Source of the DNA: Patescibacteria group bacterium
GTDB lineage: Bacteria > Patescibacteriota > Microgenomatia > UBA1406 > GWC2-37-13
Assembly: GCA_025057905.1 (NCBI GenBank)
Contig: JANWUX010000001.1
Coordinates: 208,155 to 272,154, forward strand
DNA: 64,000 nt
Reading direction: 5' to 3'
Shown here: positions 12,209-21,781 of the stretch, piece after piece
Position numbering within the stretch: position 1 is the stretch's first letter
How the letters are laid out: each line of letters begins with the position of its first letter
Notes under the pieces: model-generated
What the model saw: only the letters and a program-made list of their open reading frames with translations
The model's database searches: none
What the model was told of the DNA's origin: nothing
Program-made: the position numbers and the translations under genes

Positions 12209-12565
12209 TCACTCGACAATAGCCATAATATCTTTTTGTTCAACCAAAAGCCATTCTTCTGGTCCAGTATCTGTGTTAATCTTAACTTCATTACCTGCCC
12301 ATTTCTTGTAGAGAACTTTGTCCCCAACCTTCACAAACATCTCAGAGGATTTTTTGCTACCTTGGCAGTCTCCATTGCAACACTGATCACCTGGCCCAAC
12401 CGCAACTACCTCACCCATCTGAGGCTTTTCTTTCGCTGTATCAGGTATAACTATTCCTGAGGGAGTTCTTGTTTCGGTTTCAAGAGGTTTAATTAATACA
12501 TAATCAAATAGTGGTTTGATATTGGGTTTGATGTTAATTTTTGTTTTTGACATAATTGTAATCAA
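12209..12565 (-). CDS. groES: Co-chaperonin GroES with Cys-rich insertion (true start may be an internal Met, e.g. MSKTK)
   Basis: IKPLFDYVLIKPLETETRTPSGIVIPDTAKEKPQMGEVVAVGPG...VKVGDKVLYKKWAGNEVK; directly upstream of groEL. Confidence 0.96.
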   Translation of the reverse strand: MITIMSKTKINIKPNIKPLFDYVLIKPLETETRTPSGIVIPDTAKEKPQMGEVVAVGPGDQCCNGDCQGSKKSSEMFVKVGDKVLYKKWAGNEVKINTDTGPEEWLLVEQKDIMAIVE

Positions 12566-12678
12566 AAATAACTTTTAACTTATCTTAGCAAACAATTATT
12601 TCGATTGATAATATAATCATAAATTTTTCATTTGTCAAGAGGAATTTGTCGATTAATTAAAAAATCTACTAAAAAAAA

Positions 12679-13725
12679 ATGGATGATAATAAAGCTCTTC
12701 TAGAGATAGAAAAGCTAAGAACCAAACTTGAGTCAGCCGAGTTACCAATCTCTCTTCAGGAGAAAGCCCTTGAACAAATCGAAAGGGCGCATTTGTCGAT
12801 CAAGTATAGTGGCAATTTTTCTCAGCTCGACATAACTGTAAAATATATTGACTGGATTACTAGCCTGCCTTGGAATAAAAAAACCAATGATATTCTGGAT
12901 ATCAATCTTGCAAAAAAAATCCTTGACAAGAACCACTTCGGTCTAGAAAAAATAAAACAGCGAATTCTTGAGTACCTCTCAGTAATTGTTCTTCAAAAAC
13001 AGAAAACCAAAGAAGGAAGATATCGGGCACCAATCCTTCTTTTTGTTGGCCTACCAGGTACCGGCAAAACCACTTTAGCCAGATCAATCGCCGAAGCTTT
13101 AGGCAAGAAACTGGCTCGAATCCCTTTTGGGGGGTTGTCCTCACCTCTTGATCTTCGAGGTCAAACAAAAACCTCACCTCAAGCAGAACCTGGAATGATT
13201 ATTAAAGCTTTAAGAAGAGTTTGTGTTAACAATCCCGTGATTCTTCTTGATGAACTTGATCGAGTTACCCCTGAGTCGCGAGCAGCTATTATGGGAGTTC
13301 TGATTGAGCTTTTGGACCCTGAGCAAAACAGTGCTTTCACCGACTATTTTATTGATTATCCTTTTGATTTATCTCAAGTACTTTTTGTTGCCACCGCCAA
13401 CAACACCAACAACATCTCAACGGCCTTGATGGATCGACTTGAGGTCATCACAATGCCGGCATACACTGATCAAGAAAAGATATTTATCGCCAAGAATTAT
13501 ATCCTTCCTAATTGTCTAAAAGAGGCTGGTTTAAGTCAGGAAAATATCATTATCGATGAAACTCTCTGGCCAAAAATCACTCGGCCACTTGGCTTTGATG
13601 CTGGTATTCGAACTCTGGAGCGAACCATTGAAGGAATCGTCAGAAGAATCGCACTAAAGATTGTTAAAGGCGAAGGAACAAAATTTTACATAAACGAAGA
13701 AAATATCAAGCAGTATCTTTATTAA
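12679..13725 (+). CDS. Lon-type AAA+ ATPase lacking substrate-binding N-domain and S16 protease domain
   Basis: 348 aa; DWITSLPWNKKTND, FVGLPGTGKTTLARSIAEALGKKLARIPFGG, Walker B NPVILLDELDRV, sensor VATANNTNNI; ends before any peptidase domain. Confidence 0.9.
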   Translation: MDDNKALLEIEKLRTKLESAELPISLQEKALEQIERAHLSIKYSGNFSQLDITVKYIDWITSLPWNKKTNDILDINLAKKILDKNHFGLEKIKQRILEYLSVIVLQKQKTKEGRYRAPILLFVGLPGTGKTTLARSIAEALGKKLARIPFGGLSSPLDLRGQTKTSPQAEPGMIIKALRRVCVNNPVILLDELDRVTPESRAAIMGVLIELLDPEQNSAFTDYFIDYPFDLSQVLFVATANNTNNISTALMDRLEVITMPAYTDQEKIFIAKNYILPNCLKEAGLSQENIIIDETLWPKITRPLGFDAGIRTLERTIEGIVRRIALKIVKGEGTKFYINEENIKQYLY

Positions 13726-13734
13726 GACTTAAAC

Positions 13735-14184
13735 TCAGGCGATAATTTTTTTCAACCATTCTTTAATTAAAACATTATTTTTTTCCTGATTAAAAAGGTA
13801 ACCATCAATTTTCAATGTTGGCAAGATTACAGTTGCATTATGATTCTCCAAAAACTCCTTGATAATATCAACAGCGCCACAGAAAGAAGTATAGGAAGAA
13901 TCACCTAATCCAAAAACAGCGGTTTTTTTCTTGGCCAAATTAATCTCCTGATTTTTATTTATCCATGAAAGAAAATCTTGATGAGGCTGACCTTCTTTAT
14001 CTTCGAAATTCCACGAAGGAGAGGCAAAAATTAACAGATCAAAACTATCAAAAGTTTCAGAAGAGACCTGGCTAATCTGTTTAAGTTCGACATCATGACC
14101 CCACTCTTGAAGGAACTGAATAACAAACTCACAAGCAACTTGAGTGCCTCCTGAGTAAGTGGCGTAGATAACAAGAATTTTCAT
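13735..14184 (-). CDS. Flavodoxin
   Basis: 149 aa; MKILVIYATYSGGTQVACEF, FASPSWNFEDKEGQPHQDF, FGLGDSSYTSFCGAVD. Confidence 0.92.
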   Translation of the reverse strand: MKILVIYATYSGGTQVACEFVIQFLQEWGHDVELKQISQVSSETFDSFDLLIFASPSWNFEDKEGQPHQDFLSWINKNQEINLAKKKTAVFGLGDSSYTSFCGAVDIIKEFLENHNATVILPTLKIDGYLFNQEKNNVLIKEWLKKIIA

Positions 14185-14241
14185 TTAAAGCTTATTTTAC
14201 ATAAGCAAAAAGTTTAAGAGTAAAGAATCCAAGAGTCTCTA

Positions 14242-15162
14242 TTAGTTAATAAATCTTTTTAGTCTTTTTTCAATTCCAATAAACCCCTGAGCTGTCACCC
14301 TCAAGAGTTTTTCAATCATCTTTATTTGGACTATTGCTGACTCAAGCGTTGGGTAAACTAAAATTTCTTTTCTTAGTCCACAAAAAGCAAAAACTGGGAA
14401 GAAAATTGTTGGCTTTTGAACCATACCTATATCCCTCCCAAAGCTATCATCAATTTTAAAAGTCCCCAGTTGAGCGACAGTTTTTATTTCTCCATTATAG
14501 ACAAATTGCTCAACCGCACCTTGATGTTTGTCAGCACTAATGATCAAATCAATATTTTCTCCAGACAATCTCAGAGCTTGTTTGCCAGCATGAGTGGGAT
14601 TAAACTGGGAGTTAAGCCGAGCTATTCGGTGCCAGATCTTAATCCGATATGTCTCTCTATCAATATTAAGCTCCAAAATTCCGCCGTTTTTTAAAAGAGG
14701 AATTTTATGGTTATCGTGGATAATTTTGTAAACATCGATGCCGCTTGATTTTTTGACAAAATCCTCATGATTGCCAGAGACTAGACCAAGACACTTATCT
14801 TCTAAACTTTTCAGAAGATCTTTGACTAAAGTTAATTGTTCATCTGGGGATAGTAAATTGGTATGCATGGCGTAAGGATGACGATTTGGATTGTAAAAAT
14901 CTCCCAAATCCCCCACAAAAAAAGTATAAATTGGATGCACTTTAAACAACTTAACATAAGTCATCAGAATTTTATGATTGACACCCTTTGATCCAATGTG
15001 AACGTCAGAAAGTGGACAGAAGAAAAACCACTTAGCCGGGCTTTTTATGTCATAAACAATTTCGTTTTGCCATATTTTCTCCTCAGTCTCCTGTCTTTTT
15101 GAGATTTTATCTAATTCTTGGGTAAATTTTCTGTAAGAATTAGTAGCTAACTTTCTTTCCAT
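14242..15162 (-). CDS. Metallophosphoesterase (calcineurin-like)
   Basis: 306 aa; LSDVHIGSKG, FVGDLGDF, GLVSGNHEDF. Confidence 0.85.
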   Translation of the reverse strand: MERKLATNSYRKFTQELDKISKRQETEEKIWQNEIVYDIKSPAKWFFFCPLSDVHIGSKGVNHKILMTYVKLFKVHPIYTFFVGDLGDFYNPNRHPYAMHTNLLSPDEQLTLVKDLLKSLEDKCLGLVSGNHEDFVKKSSGIDVYKIIHDNHKIPLLKNGGILELNIDRETYRIKIWHRIARLNSQFNPTHAGKQALRLSGENIDLIISADKHQGAVEQFVYNGEIKTVAQLGTFKIDDSFGRDIGMVQKPTIFFPVFAFCGLRKEILVYPTLESAIVQIKMIEKLLRVTAQGFIGIEKRLKRFIN

Positions 15163-15328
15163 TATATATAAATAGAAAATAATACATATTTATTTTATTT
15201 AGTAAATATTTAATAAATTCAATAATTTTTTTCTATAAGATATTTTAAAAATCTAGGTAATTTTAGCTTTTTTTGTTGATAATTGAGAAAAATTAAAGAC
15301 TTTTTTTATAATATATATAGATATAGGG

Positions 15329-16330
15329 ATGGAGATTCGCAACCTTCAAAAAACAGGTGGAAGAAGTTACTCTATCACTCTTCCAAAAAACTGGATAAAA
15401 AGAAATTTTCTTAAGGCAAAAGATAAGGTAAAAGTCTTAGATATTCAAAATTTTCTTGTTATTGCCCCACTAAAACTCAACAGAAATGAAAAATTTATTT
15501 CTGTCGATATCAAAAATCTCAATCAGAATCAGATCTTCCGGGAGATCATCGGCTATTACCTTTCCGGTGCTGATAGCATTATCATAAAAACTGACAAAAT
15601 TAGCTATCAACAACGGTCTGCTGTAAGAGAAATCTCCTTTCAATTAATTGGTTGTGAATGTTTAGAAAGTCTTTCCGATAAGATTTTTTTAAAAATTGTA
15701 AACACCGACATCTCTCATCATCTTTTTGAGTACCTGAAGAAGATGTCCTCGATCATTTATTCAATGTTCCAAGACACGGTCAGAGCAGTTGAGAAATACA
15801 ATATCGAATTATCAAGGGACATTATTGAACGAGATGTTGAAATCGACAGACTCCATATCGCCATAACTCGCTTTCACAATTTAAGACTCATCAATCTTTT
15901 TGAAGAAAAAAATCAGACTTTAACGGCCATCGATTCTCACTATCTTTCAATTATTGGTTTAAGACTCGAACGAATTGCCGATCATATTGTAAAAATAAAT
16001 AGAGTTCTCATTCAAGAGAGCCAGAAAAATTTTAGTCTTTCTTACCGGCAAAGACACCTTATCAAATATACCTTGAAGAATCTTTCTTCTTTGTCAGAAA
16101 TTATCTTTAAAAAAGACAAAGTTTCCGCCCATTCTTTTCTTGATTATTTCGATCAAAAGAAAGAAGGCTTTTTTCACAATCTTCCTCATAAAAATTATCT
16201 TGCACTGATCATTGAGGAGAGTCTTTTTAGAATCAATAGCTACATTGCAAATATTGCCGAAGAAGCTATAAACTATCTTAACATCAAAGATACTCTTTCT
16301 TCTTCGCTAACAACCTCTTTGATAGAATAG
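15329..16330 (+). CDS. AbrB/SpoVT-domain plus PhoU-like phosphate regulator
   Basis: 333 aa; N-term MEIRNLQKTGGRSYSITLPKNWIKRNFLKAKDKVKVL (AbrB swapped-hairpin), C-term helical PhoU-like RLERIADHIVKINR. Confidence 0.85.
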   Translation: MEIRNLQKTGGRSYSITLPKNWIKRNFLKAKDKVKVLDIQNFLVIAPLKLNRNEKFISVDIKNLNQNQIFREIIGYYLSGADSIIIKTDKISYQQRSAVREISFQLIGCECLESLSDKIFLKIVNTDISHHLFEYLKKMSSIIYSMFQDTVRAVEKYNIELSRDIIERDVEIDRLHIAITRFHNLRLINLFEEKNQTLTAIDSHYLSIIGLRLERIADHIVKINRVLIQESQKNFSLSYRQRHLIKYTLKNLSSLSEIIFKKDKVSAHSFLDYFDQKKEGFFHNLPHKNYLALIIEESLFRINSYIANIAEEAINYLNIKDTLSSSLTTSLIE

Positions 16331-16339
16331 AACTCGTTC

Positions 16340-17431
16340 ATGGTAAAAAGAAAGTTTGCTTTTTTATTCTTCTTCTTTGGCTTTTTAATTTTTTTCTTTT
16401 TTCAACAGGAAAATATCTTTAAGACAAAGAGTCGTATTTATGTAGGAAAAATCGAGAGGATTCTTGAGGAGAAAGAATTTATCGTTAGCAAGAGAAAAAA
16501 TCTAAATCAAAAACTGAAAATAAAGATCATCCGTGGAGAACTTGTCGAAAAAACTTTGATTGTTGAAAATCAAATTGATCAAATCTTTTCTAAAAAAAAA
16601 TATCAAGAAGGCGATTATGTAATCATTACTAAAGAAAAGATTAACAAACAGGAGCAATATCGGATAAAAGACTATTACCGACTGAATCATCTTATTCTTC
16701 TTTTTGGCCTTTTCTTTCTTCTAACTCTTCTTATTACTGGCAATCAAGGGGTGATGTCTTTTATAGGAATGGCCTACTCGTTTTTTATCATCTTCAGTTT
16801 TATTTTCCCTCGCATTGCCTCAGGTGTTGATCCGCTGCAAACCGTTATTCTTGGCTCATTAGTGACTATTCCTTTAACTTTTTGCCTTTCTCACGGCCTT
16901 AACAAAAAGACGGTTAGCGCTATTTTTGGAACGTTGATCAGTTTAATTTTAACAATTTTCTTTGCTTTTTTTTTCATCGACAAGACAAAAATAACCGGTG
17001 ATTCATCTGAAACCATAAACTTTCTTCAGTTAACTAACAAAGAAATCACTGATATTCAAGGATTAATCATAGCCGGGATTATCATTTCTGCCATTGGAAT
17101 TTTTGACGATGTCAATATCTCTCAAGCCGGTATTGTTTTTAAGATTAAAGAGATCAACAAAGAAATATCTTTTTTGAAGCTTTTCAAAAAAGCCATGGAA
17201 ATTGGTCGTGATCATATCGCCTCAACGGTGAACACCTTAGTTTTTGTCTATGCAGGAGCATCGATGCCTCTACTTCTTCTTTTTTTTAACACTCAACTCT
17301 CTTTTTTTGAGTTAATTAACGAAGAGATCGTTGCCGAGGAGATTGTTAAAATTCTTCTAGCTAGCACTGGCCTAATCTTATCTGTTCCGATTACTACCCT
17401 AATTGCCTCTTACATGGCCACAAGTGACTAA
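16340..17431 (+). CDS. YibE/F family membrane protein
   Basis: 363 aa; GNQGVMSFIGMAYSFFIIFSFIFPRIASG, IISAIGIFDDVNISQ, AMEIGRDHIASTVNTLVFVYAGASMPLLLLF. Confidence 0.9.
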   Translation: MVKRKFAFLFFFFGFLIFFFFQQENIFKTKSRIYVGKIERILEEKEFIVSKRKNLNQKLKIKIIRGELVEKTLIVENQIDQIFSKKKYQEGDYVIITKEKINKQEQYRIKDYYRLNHLILLFGLFFLLTLLITGNQGVMSFIGMAYSFFIIFSFIFPRIASGVDPLQTVILGSLVTIPLTFCLSHGLNKKTVSAIFGTLISLILTIFFAFFFIDKTKITGDSSETINFLQLTNKEITDIQGLIIAGIIISAIGIFDDVNISQAGIVFKIKEINKEISFLKLFKKAMEIGRDHIASTVNTLVFVYAGASMPLLLLFFNTQLSFFELINEEIVAEEIVKILLASTGLILSVPITTLIASYMATSD

Positions 17432-17434
17432 GGA

Positions 17435-17905
17435 TCAAGTGTGCCTATCAGCAATTTTTGAGGCCCCATAGGCTTCCGGTTTTATCATTGGTTGATAGCC
17501 ATTGGAGCGAATTATCGTTGTTACTTCTTTAATCAACTCTCTCGTTTCCCCTTCTTTTCCAATGTCAACATGAATTTGAATTCGATATCGAGAGATGCCA
17601 TTAGTTTTGAAGAACTCGACAAAACTCTCCGACATCTCCAATGACATCATGGCCTCTAGATAAATTCTCTCCTTTAAAGAAATTTTTCTTGCAAGAGTTG
17701 TTCTTCGCCAAAAATAGATTCCGCCGCTACCGACTCGGTGTATGATCAAGGCAGAAATAAAATCATAATGTTGTGGGCCGGTTCTTTGGGAATCGGTGCC
17801 GACAATAACATTGTAACTGGCGGTTTTTTCTTGACTCATAAACAATCTGATTATTTTTTTCAGTTGGTCGATGTCGAGCTTGCCGTAAGTTGGACTGTTA
17901 AACAT
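17435..17905 (-). CDS. RNase H-like YkuK/DUF458 family protein
   Basis: 156 aa; NVIVGTDSQRTG, IHVDIGKEGETRELIKEVTTIIRSNGYQPMIKPEAYGASKIADRHT. Confidence 0.85.
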   Translation of the reverse strand: MFNSPTYGKLDIDQLKKIIRLFMSQEKTASYNVIVGTDSQRTGPQHYDFISALIIHRVGSGGIYFWRRTTLARKISLKERIYLEAMMSLEMSESFVEFFKTNGISRYRIQIHVDIGKEGETRELIKEVTTIIRSNGYQPMIKPEAYGASKIADRHT

Positions 17906-17933
17906 CTGGTTATTGTCTGAAAAAATGGCTACG

Positions 17934-19199
17934 TTAAGTTTTTGTCGTTAATCCCAGGCGACGACAGAACCAAGGTGTTAACGGCGGCTCAATCACTAAG
18001 GTAAGAATGATTACCCACATCCCCAGCGCTATGACTAAATCACTTTGAACAATTCCAGAAGAGCTAATGATAATTAGCAAGACGGCTGCGATTATTCCTG
18101 TTTCTCTGACAAAATTAAGAAAAATTATGTCTTCTAGCTTAAAAGCGCCTTTCATCAACCAAGGAAGAAGAGAAATAAAAACTACAATTGGCCGGACCAA
18201 AAACATAAAAACAAGAGCCGCAATAATTCCAATTAAAGAAAAGCTAAGAAGAACATTTAAAGAAACCAGCGAACCAAGAATGATAAACAGAAAAGGTTTG
18301 ATCAAGTTGTTTAGAAACTGATCGTAGAAATGAGCCACCTTTTTTAAAGTGCCGACAACATCAGAGAACAATCCAGCAGAAAAAGCCGCTAGGAAACCAG
18401 CTCCGCCAAGTAAATTCCCTAAAACATAAGTGAAGATTGGAACTGGGAGAAGTAATGAAACATCAGTTTTATTGATATCATCATCGACAGTGTGATTATC
18501 TTTTCTTCTTAAATAAAAAGTTTTCAATAAAAAGTAACCAAAGTAGCCAACAATGATTCCTGACAAAATCTCAAGAGCAAAAGCATCATAGGTTGATTTT
18601 CTTAACAGAGGGAGAAAATAGTTAATAACATTATCGCTGGCAACTGCTGTTGAGGTAAAAGCCAAAAGAAGAAAACGAGTGAAGATGCTACCCGAGATGT
18701 CTGTCAACGCACTTTCTGAAATTGCCAACTCCTTGATGAACGACCGCTTAAACCGAAGATCTCTCAAAGTAGGCAAAATAGCCGTTGGATCAGTTGAAGC
18801 CAACGCGGTTGAAAGAAGGACGATTGAGATAAGATATTCTTCCCGATATAAACCAAGAAGTTTCATGACTAAAGAAAGAGCAAAAGCTAAAATGATTGAG
18901 GAGAAAATTACTCCAATTAGAGACAAAGACGCTATTGGGAAAAACCAGCGCTTAAATTTGCCAAAGGCGATTTCTAAGCCCGAGGTAAAAAGAATGAGCG
19001 CCGCAAATATTTCGGTTATAATTTTCAATCCTTCCAGGTTTTTTGAAAAGAAAAATAACACAGGGTGAAGAGCAATTCCAGCAAAAACTACCCAGACAAA
19101 AGAAGGAATTGCCGCTCTTGGAGAAAGTTGATTAATTACATAGCTCAGAAAAAAAACTCCGCCCATAGCAAATAAATGAAAAATCAGGATGATGAACAA
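17934..19199 (-). CDS. Cation:proton (Na+/H+) antiporter family protein
   Basis: 421 aa polytopic; ALASTDPTAILPTLRDLRFKRSFIKELAISESALTDISGSI. Confidence 0.9.
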   Translation of the reverse strand: MFIILIFHLFAMGGVFFLSYVINQLSPRAAIPSFVWVVFAGIALHPVLFFFSKNLEGLKIITEIFAALILFTSGLEIAFGKFKRWFFPIASLSLIGVIFSSIILAFALSLVMKLLGLYREEYLISIVLLSTALASTDPTAILPTLRDLRFKRSFIKELAISESALTDISGSIFTRFLLLAFTSTAVASDNVINYFLPLLRKSTYDAFALEILSGIIVGYFGYFLLKTFYLRRKDNHTVDDDINKTDVSLLLPVPIFTYVLGNLLGGAGFLAAFSAGLFSDVVGTLKKVAHFYDQFLNNLIKPFLFIILGSLVSLNVLLSFSLIGIIAALVFMFLVRPIVVFISLLPWLMKGAFKLEDIIFLNFVRETGIIAAVLLIIISSSGIVQSDLVIALGMWVIILTLVIEPPLTPWFCRRLGLTTKT

Positions 19200-19415
19200 T
19201 TTTTAGATTAAGATCAATCAATTGTTTCGAGAAAAATGAGAGAAGAACAAGAAGAAAAATTAGAATGAAATAACTTTTGGCAGATCTAATCTGGCTAAAA
19301 AAACCAGCTCTTAAATGGGACATGATCATAAGATAAAAAAAAGCCGGATAAAATTCAACTTTTATCCTTGACCTTTGTTACTAGAGTTAGATATCATTAA
19401 AGAAAGAAAATTTTT

Positions 19416-20168
19416 ATGAAAAAGGCCTTTGTCATTCCAATAGTCATTTTAATTGGTGCTTTTTTTTCCACTTCGGCTGTTGGAATAACTTACTTGAGAA
19501 TTAAAAAAAATCAAAATGAAAGGGATAGGTCGATTAAACATCAAAAATCTGATAAAGAGACTCTTCAATTTAAGAGTGAAAAAGTTGAAAACCAGCTAAA
19601 TGAGAAAAATATCACCGAAATAGAAATAAAAAATCTTCAAATAAAAGGCAAGAAAGAAAACTCACCAAAAGATGCTTCAGAATTAGAAAAAGAAGAAAAA
19701 AAACTTCTAGAGATGACTTTAAAAAAAAGTAACCAGGAAAGTAATTCACTCAATCAAAATCAGGCAAAAAAACCAAAAACTAATCAAGATTTTAGTGTAT
19801 CATCTCAGGAAATTTCACCAACTAAGATAAACACTCAAGTTAATTATGTCGACCCTCCACGGCCTGGAAGCTTTATATTCATTGGCAATGAACTTCAGCT
19901 CTCATTGTCTAAGGAAGATGATGGCGTTAGACTCAGCTGGACGAGATGTCAGAGCGATCAATTTGTCGCTTATAAAATAGTCAGATCAGAAACAGCAAAT
20001 GATGTTTATTTTCCAAGAGATGGAGCCATTGGTTCTATTTCAAATCAAGATGCTCTCTCATACTTAGATCACACTGTTCAATCAGGAAAAACCTATCATT
20101 ACAGAATTTGTTCTCTTGAAAAAAACGGCGAATCATGGTGTGGCAATGTCGCCACAATCAGTTTCTGA
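19416..20168 (+). CDS. Signal-anchored protein with charged linker and C-terminal fibronectin III-like domain
   Basis: 250 aa; N-terminal TM, Lys/Glu/Asn-rich middle, C-term GVRLSWTRCQSDQFVAYKIVRSETANDVYFPRDGAIGSISNQDALSYLDHTVQSGKTYHYRICSLE. Confidence 0.6.
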   Translation: MKKAFVIPIVILIGAFFSTSAVGITYLRIKKNQNERDRSIKHQKSDKETLQFKSEKVENQLNEKNITEIEIKNLQIKGKKENSPKDASELEKEEKKLLEMTLKKSNQESNSLNQNQAKKPKTNQDFSVSSQEISPTKINTQVNYVDPPRPGSFIFIGNELQLSLSKEDDGVRLSWTRCQSDQFVAYKIVRSETANDVYFPRDGAIGSISNQDALSYLDHTVQSGKTYHYRICSLEKNGESWCGNVATISF

Positions 20169-20178
20169 AACATCAAAT

Positions 20179-21621
20179 TTAGAAGCTGTTCCAGATCACC
20201 TGATTATAAACTTCATGATGATAAAGGACTTCGCCGTTTTTAACTCGTGTCCCTAAATCAACTGGACTTCTGTTGGCGGCCGCTTGCTTTAAACTGACAA
20301 ATTTCTCCTTGAACTCCTGACTTAAGATTTTATCAATAAACTTACTTCTTCTGAATTGACTGATCGCTACATGGATATTAGAGGGCAAGTAATTGACTCT
20401 TTCTCTTTTTTCATGATTTTCTTTTTTCATCTCGCCCTCCAGAGCTACCTTTGTCAGAACATACATAGTTAGGTAGGGGTTAGCATCAGGAGCTACACTT
20501 CTAATCTCGATTCTGGCTGATCGTTCATTGAAAATTGGTACTCTAATCATTGCTCCTCTATCAGTCTCGGAGACCTTTATTTCGTTAGGCGCCTCAAAGT
20601 GAGGATCAAGGCGACGATAAGAGTTGACGGAACTATTTAGGACCAGACAGATATCGCTTGCATGATTTAGAATTCTGCTTATCACTGCCCAAGCAAAATT
20701 TGAGAGCTTACCTCTACCCTTTTCATCATAGAAAAGATTCTTTCCTTTTTTTGAAATCGAAAAATTAGTATGCATACCGCTGCCATTGATCCCTGTTATC
20801 GGCTTTGGAAGAAAGGTGGCGGTCATTCCTAGATTTCGAGCAATCTGTCTAGCGGTTAATTTGTAGAGCTGTATCTGGTCAGCTGCGTTGACAACTTCTG
20901 AATAGGCATAATTGAGTTCAAACTGAGAAGGGGCCACCTCTGGATGATCTTTTTCGTTTTCAAAACCTAGGGCCCTTTGTGCCTCAGCCGTTCTATCAAT
21001 GAAAATTCTCAAAATGTCATATGGCAAAGAGTGATAGTAACCACCAGTGGCAACCAACTCAAAGCCAACCCGTTCATCAAAGTTTTTTTCCGCATCGATG
21101 CCTTTTACAAGAAAACCTTCAATCTCATTAGAAACATAGATAGTGTAGTCTTTGATTTCTCTCAATTTCTTGACATATGATTTTAGCAATCCTCGAGAAT
21201 CCATCTTGTATGGGGTGTTGTCTTGATCGTAAATGTCAGCCATCATTAGGACTTTTCCTGGACCAAAAACATCTGATGGCAACCACCAAAAAGCGGACCA
21301 GTCAACCTTCAAGCGAAGGTCAGACTCTGCCTGTCTGGAAAAACCCCTAATCGAAGAACCATCAAAGGTGAGATTATCATAGTTTTTTATGAAAAATTTT
21401 TTATCATAATCGAGCATGTGAAACCTACCCTCGATATCGGAAAAACCAATCGTTACTGCTTTTAGTCTCTTTTCTTTGCTTAAGTAACCAAGATAAAATT
21501 CCCTCATCTCTTCCTGAGAAGTATAAGAAACTCTCTTTTTCTTTGCTTTAAGATTAAGCTCTTCTAATTCATCATAGGTAATTTCTAAAAAATTACGAAG
21601 GTTAGTGTTATTTTTATCCAT
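20179..21621 (-). CDS. glnA: Glutamine synthetase
   Basis: 480 aa; NLTFDGSSIRGFSRQAESDLRL, GSGMHTNFSISKKGKNLF, NSYRRLDPHFEAPNEIKVSETDRGAMIRVP. Confidence 0.95.
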   Translation of the reverse strand: MDKNNTNLRNFLEITYDELEELNLKAKKKRVSYTSQEEMREFYLGYLSKEKRLKAVTIGFSDIEGRFHMLDYDKKFFIKNYDNLTFDGSSIRGFSRQAESDLRLKVDWSAFWWLPSDVFGPGKVLMMADIYDQDNTPYKMDSRGLLKSYVKKLREIKDYTIYVSNEIEGFLVKGIDAEKNFDERVGFELVATGGYYHSLPYDILRIFIDRTAEAQRALGFENEKDHPEVAPSQFELNYAYSEVVNAADQIQLYKLTARQIARNLGMTATFLPKPITGINGSGMHTNFSISKKGKNLFYDEKGRGKLSNFAWAVISRILNHASDICLVLNSSVNSYRRLDPHFEAPNEIKVSETDRGAMIRVPIFNERSARIEIRSVAPDANPYLTMYVLTKVALEGEMKKENHEKRERVNYLPSNIHVAISQFRRSKFIDKILSQEFKEKFVSLKQAAANRSPVDLGTRVKNGEVLYHHEVYNQVIWNSF

Positions 21622-21781
21622 TTTATGTTATTTTTTTTAAATTTATAAAAAATTTTAGTAATTATGTTGAAAAAAAATAATAAAGAAAATGTTAAGTAAT
21701 ATCAAGAGAAGATTTTTGCTACTATATTTTGCTGATAATATGATAAATTAAAAAAATTTAAAAAAAATCTAACCACTGACT

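Noticed and set aside
12566-12678. CIRCE (HrcA) operator upstream of groES
   Set aside because: No TTAGCACTC-N9-GAGTGCTAA-like inverted repeat visible.
18067-19068. Plus-strand ORFs 18067..18321 and 18679..19068, and 19132..19329 (-)
   Set aside because: Antisense or overlapping the well-supported antiporter gene; low-complexity content.
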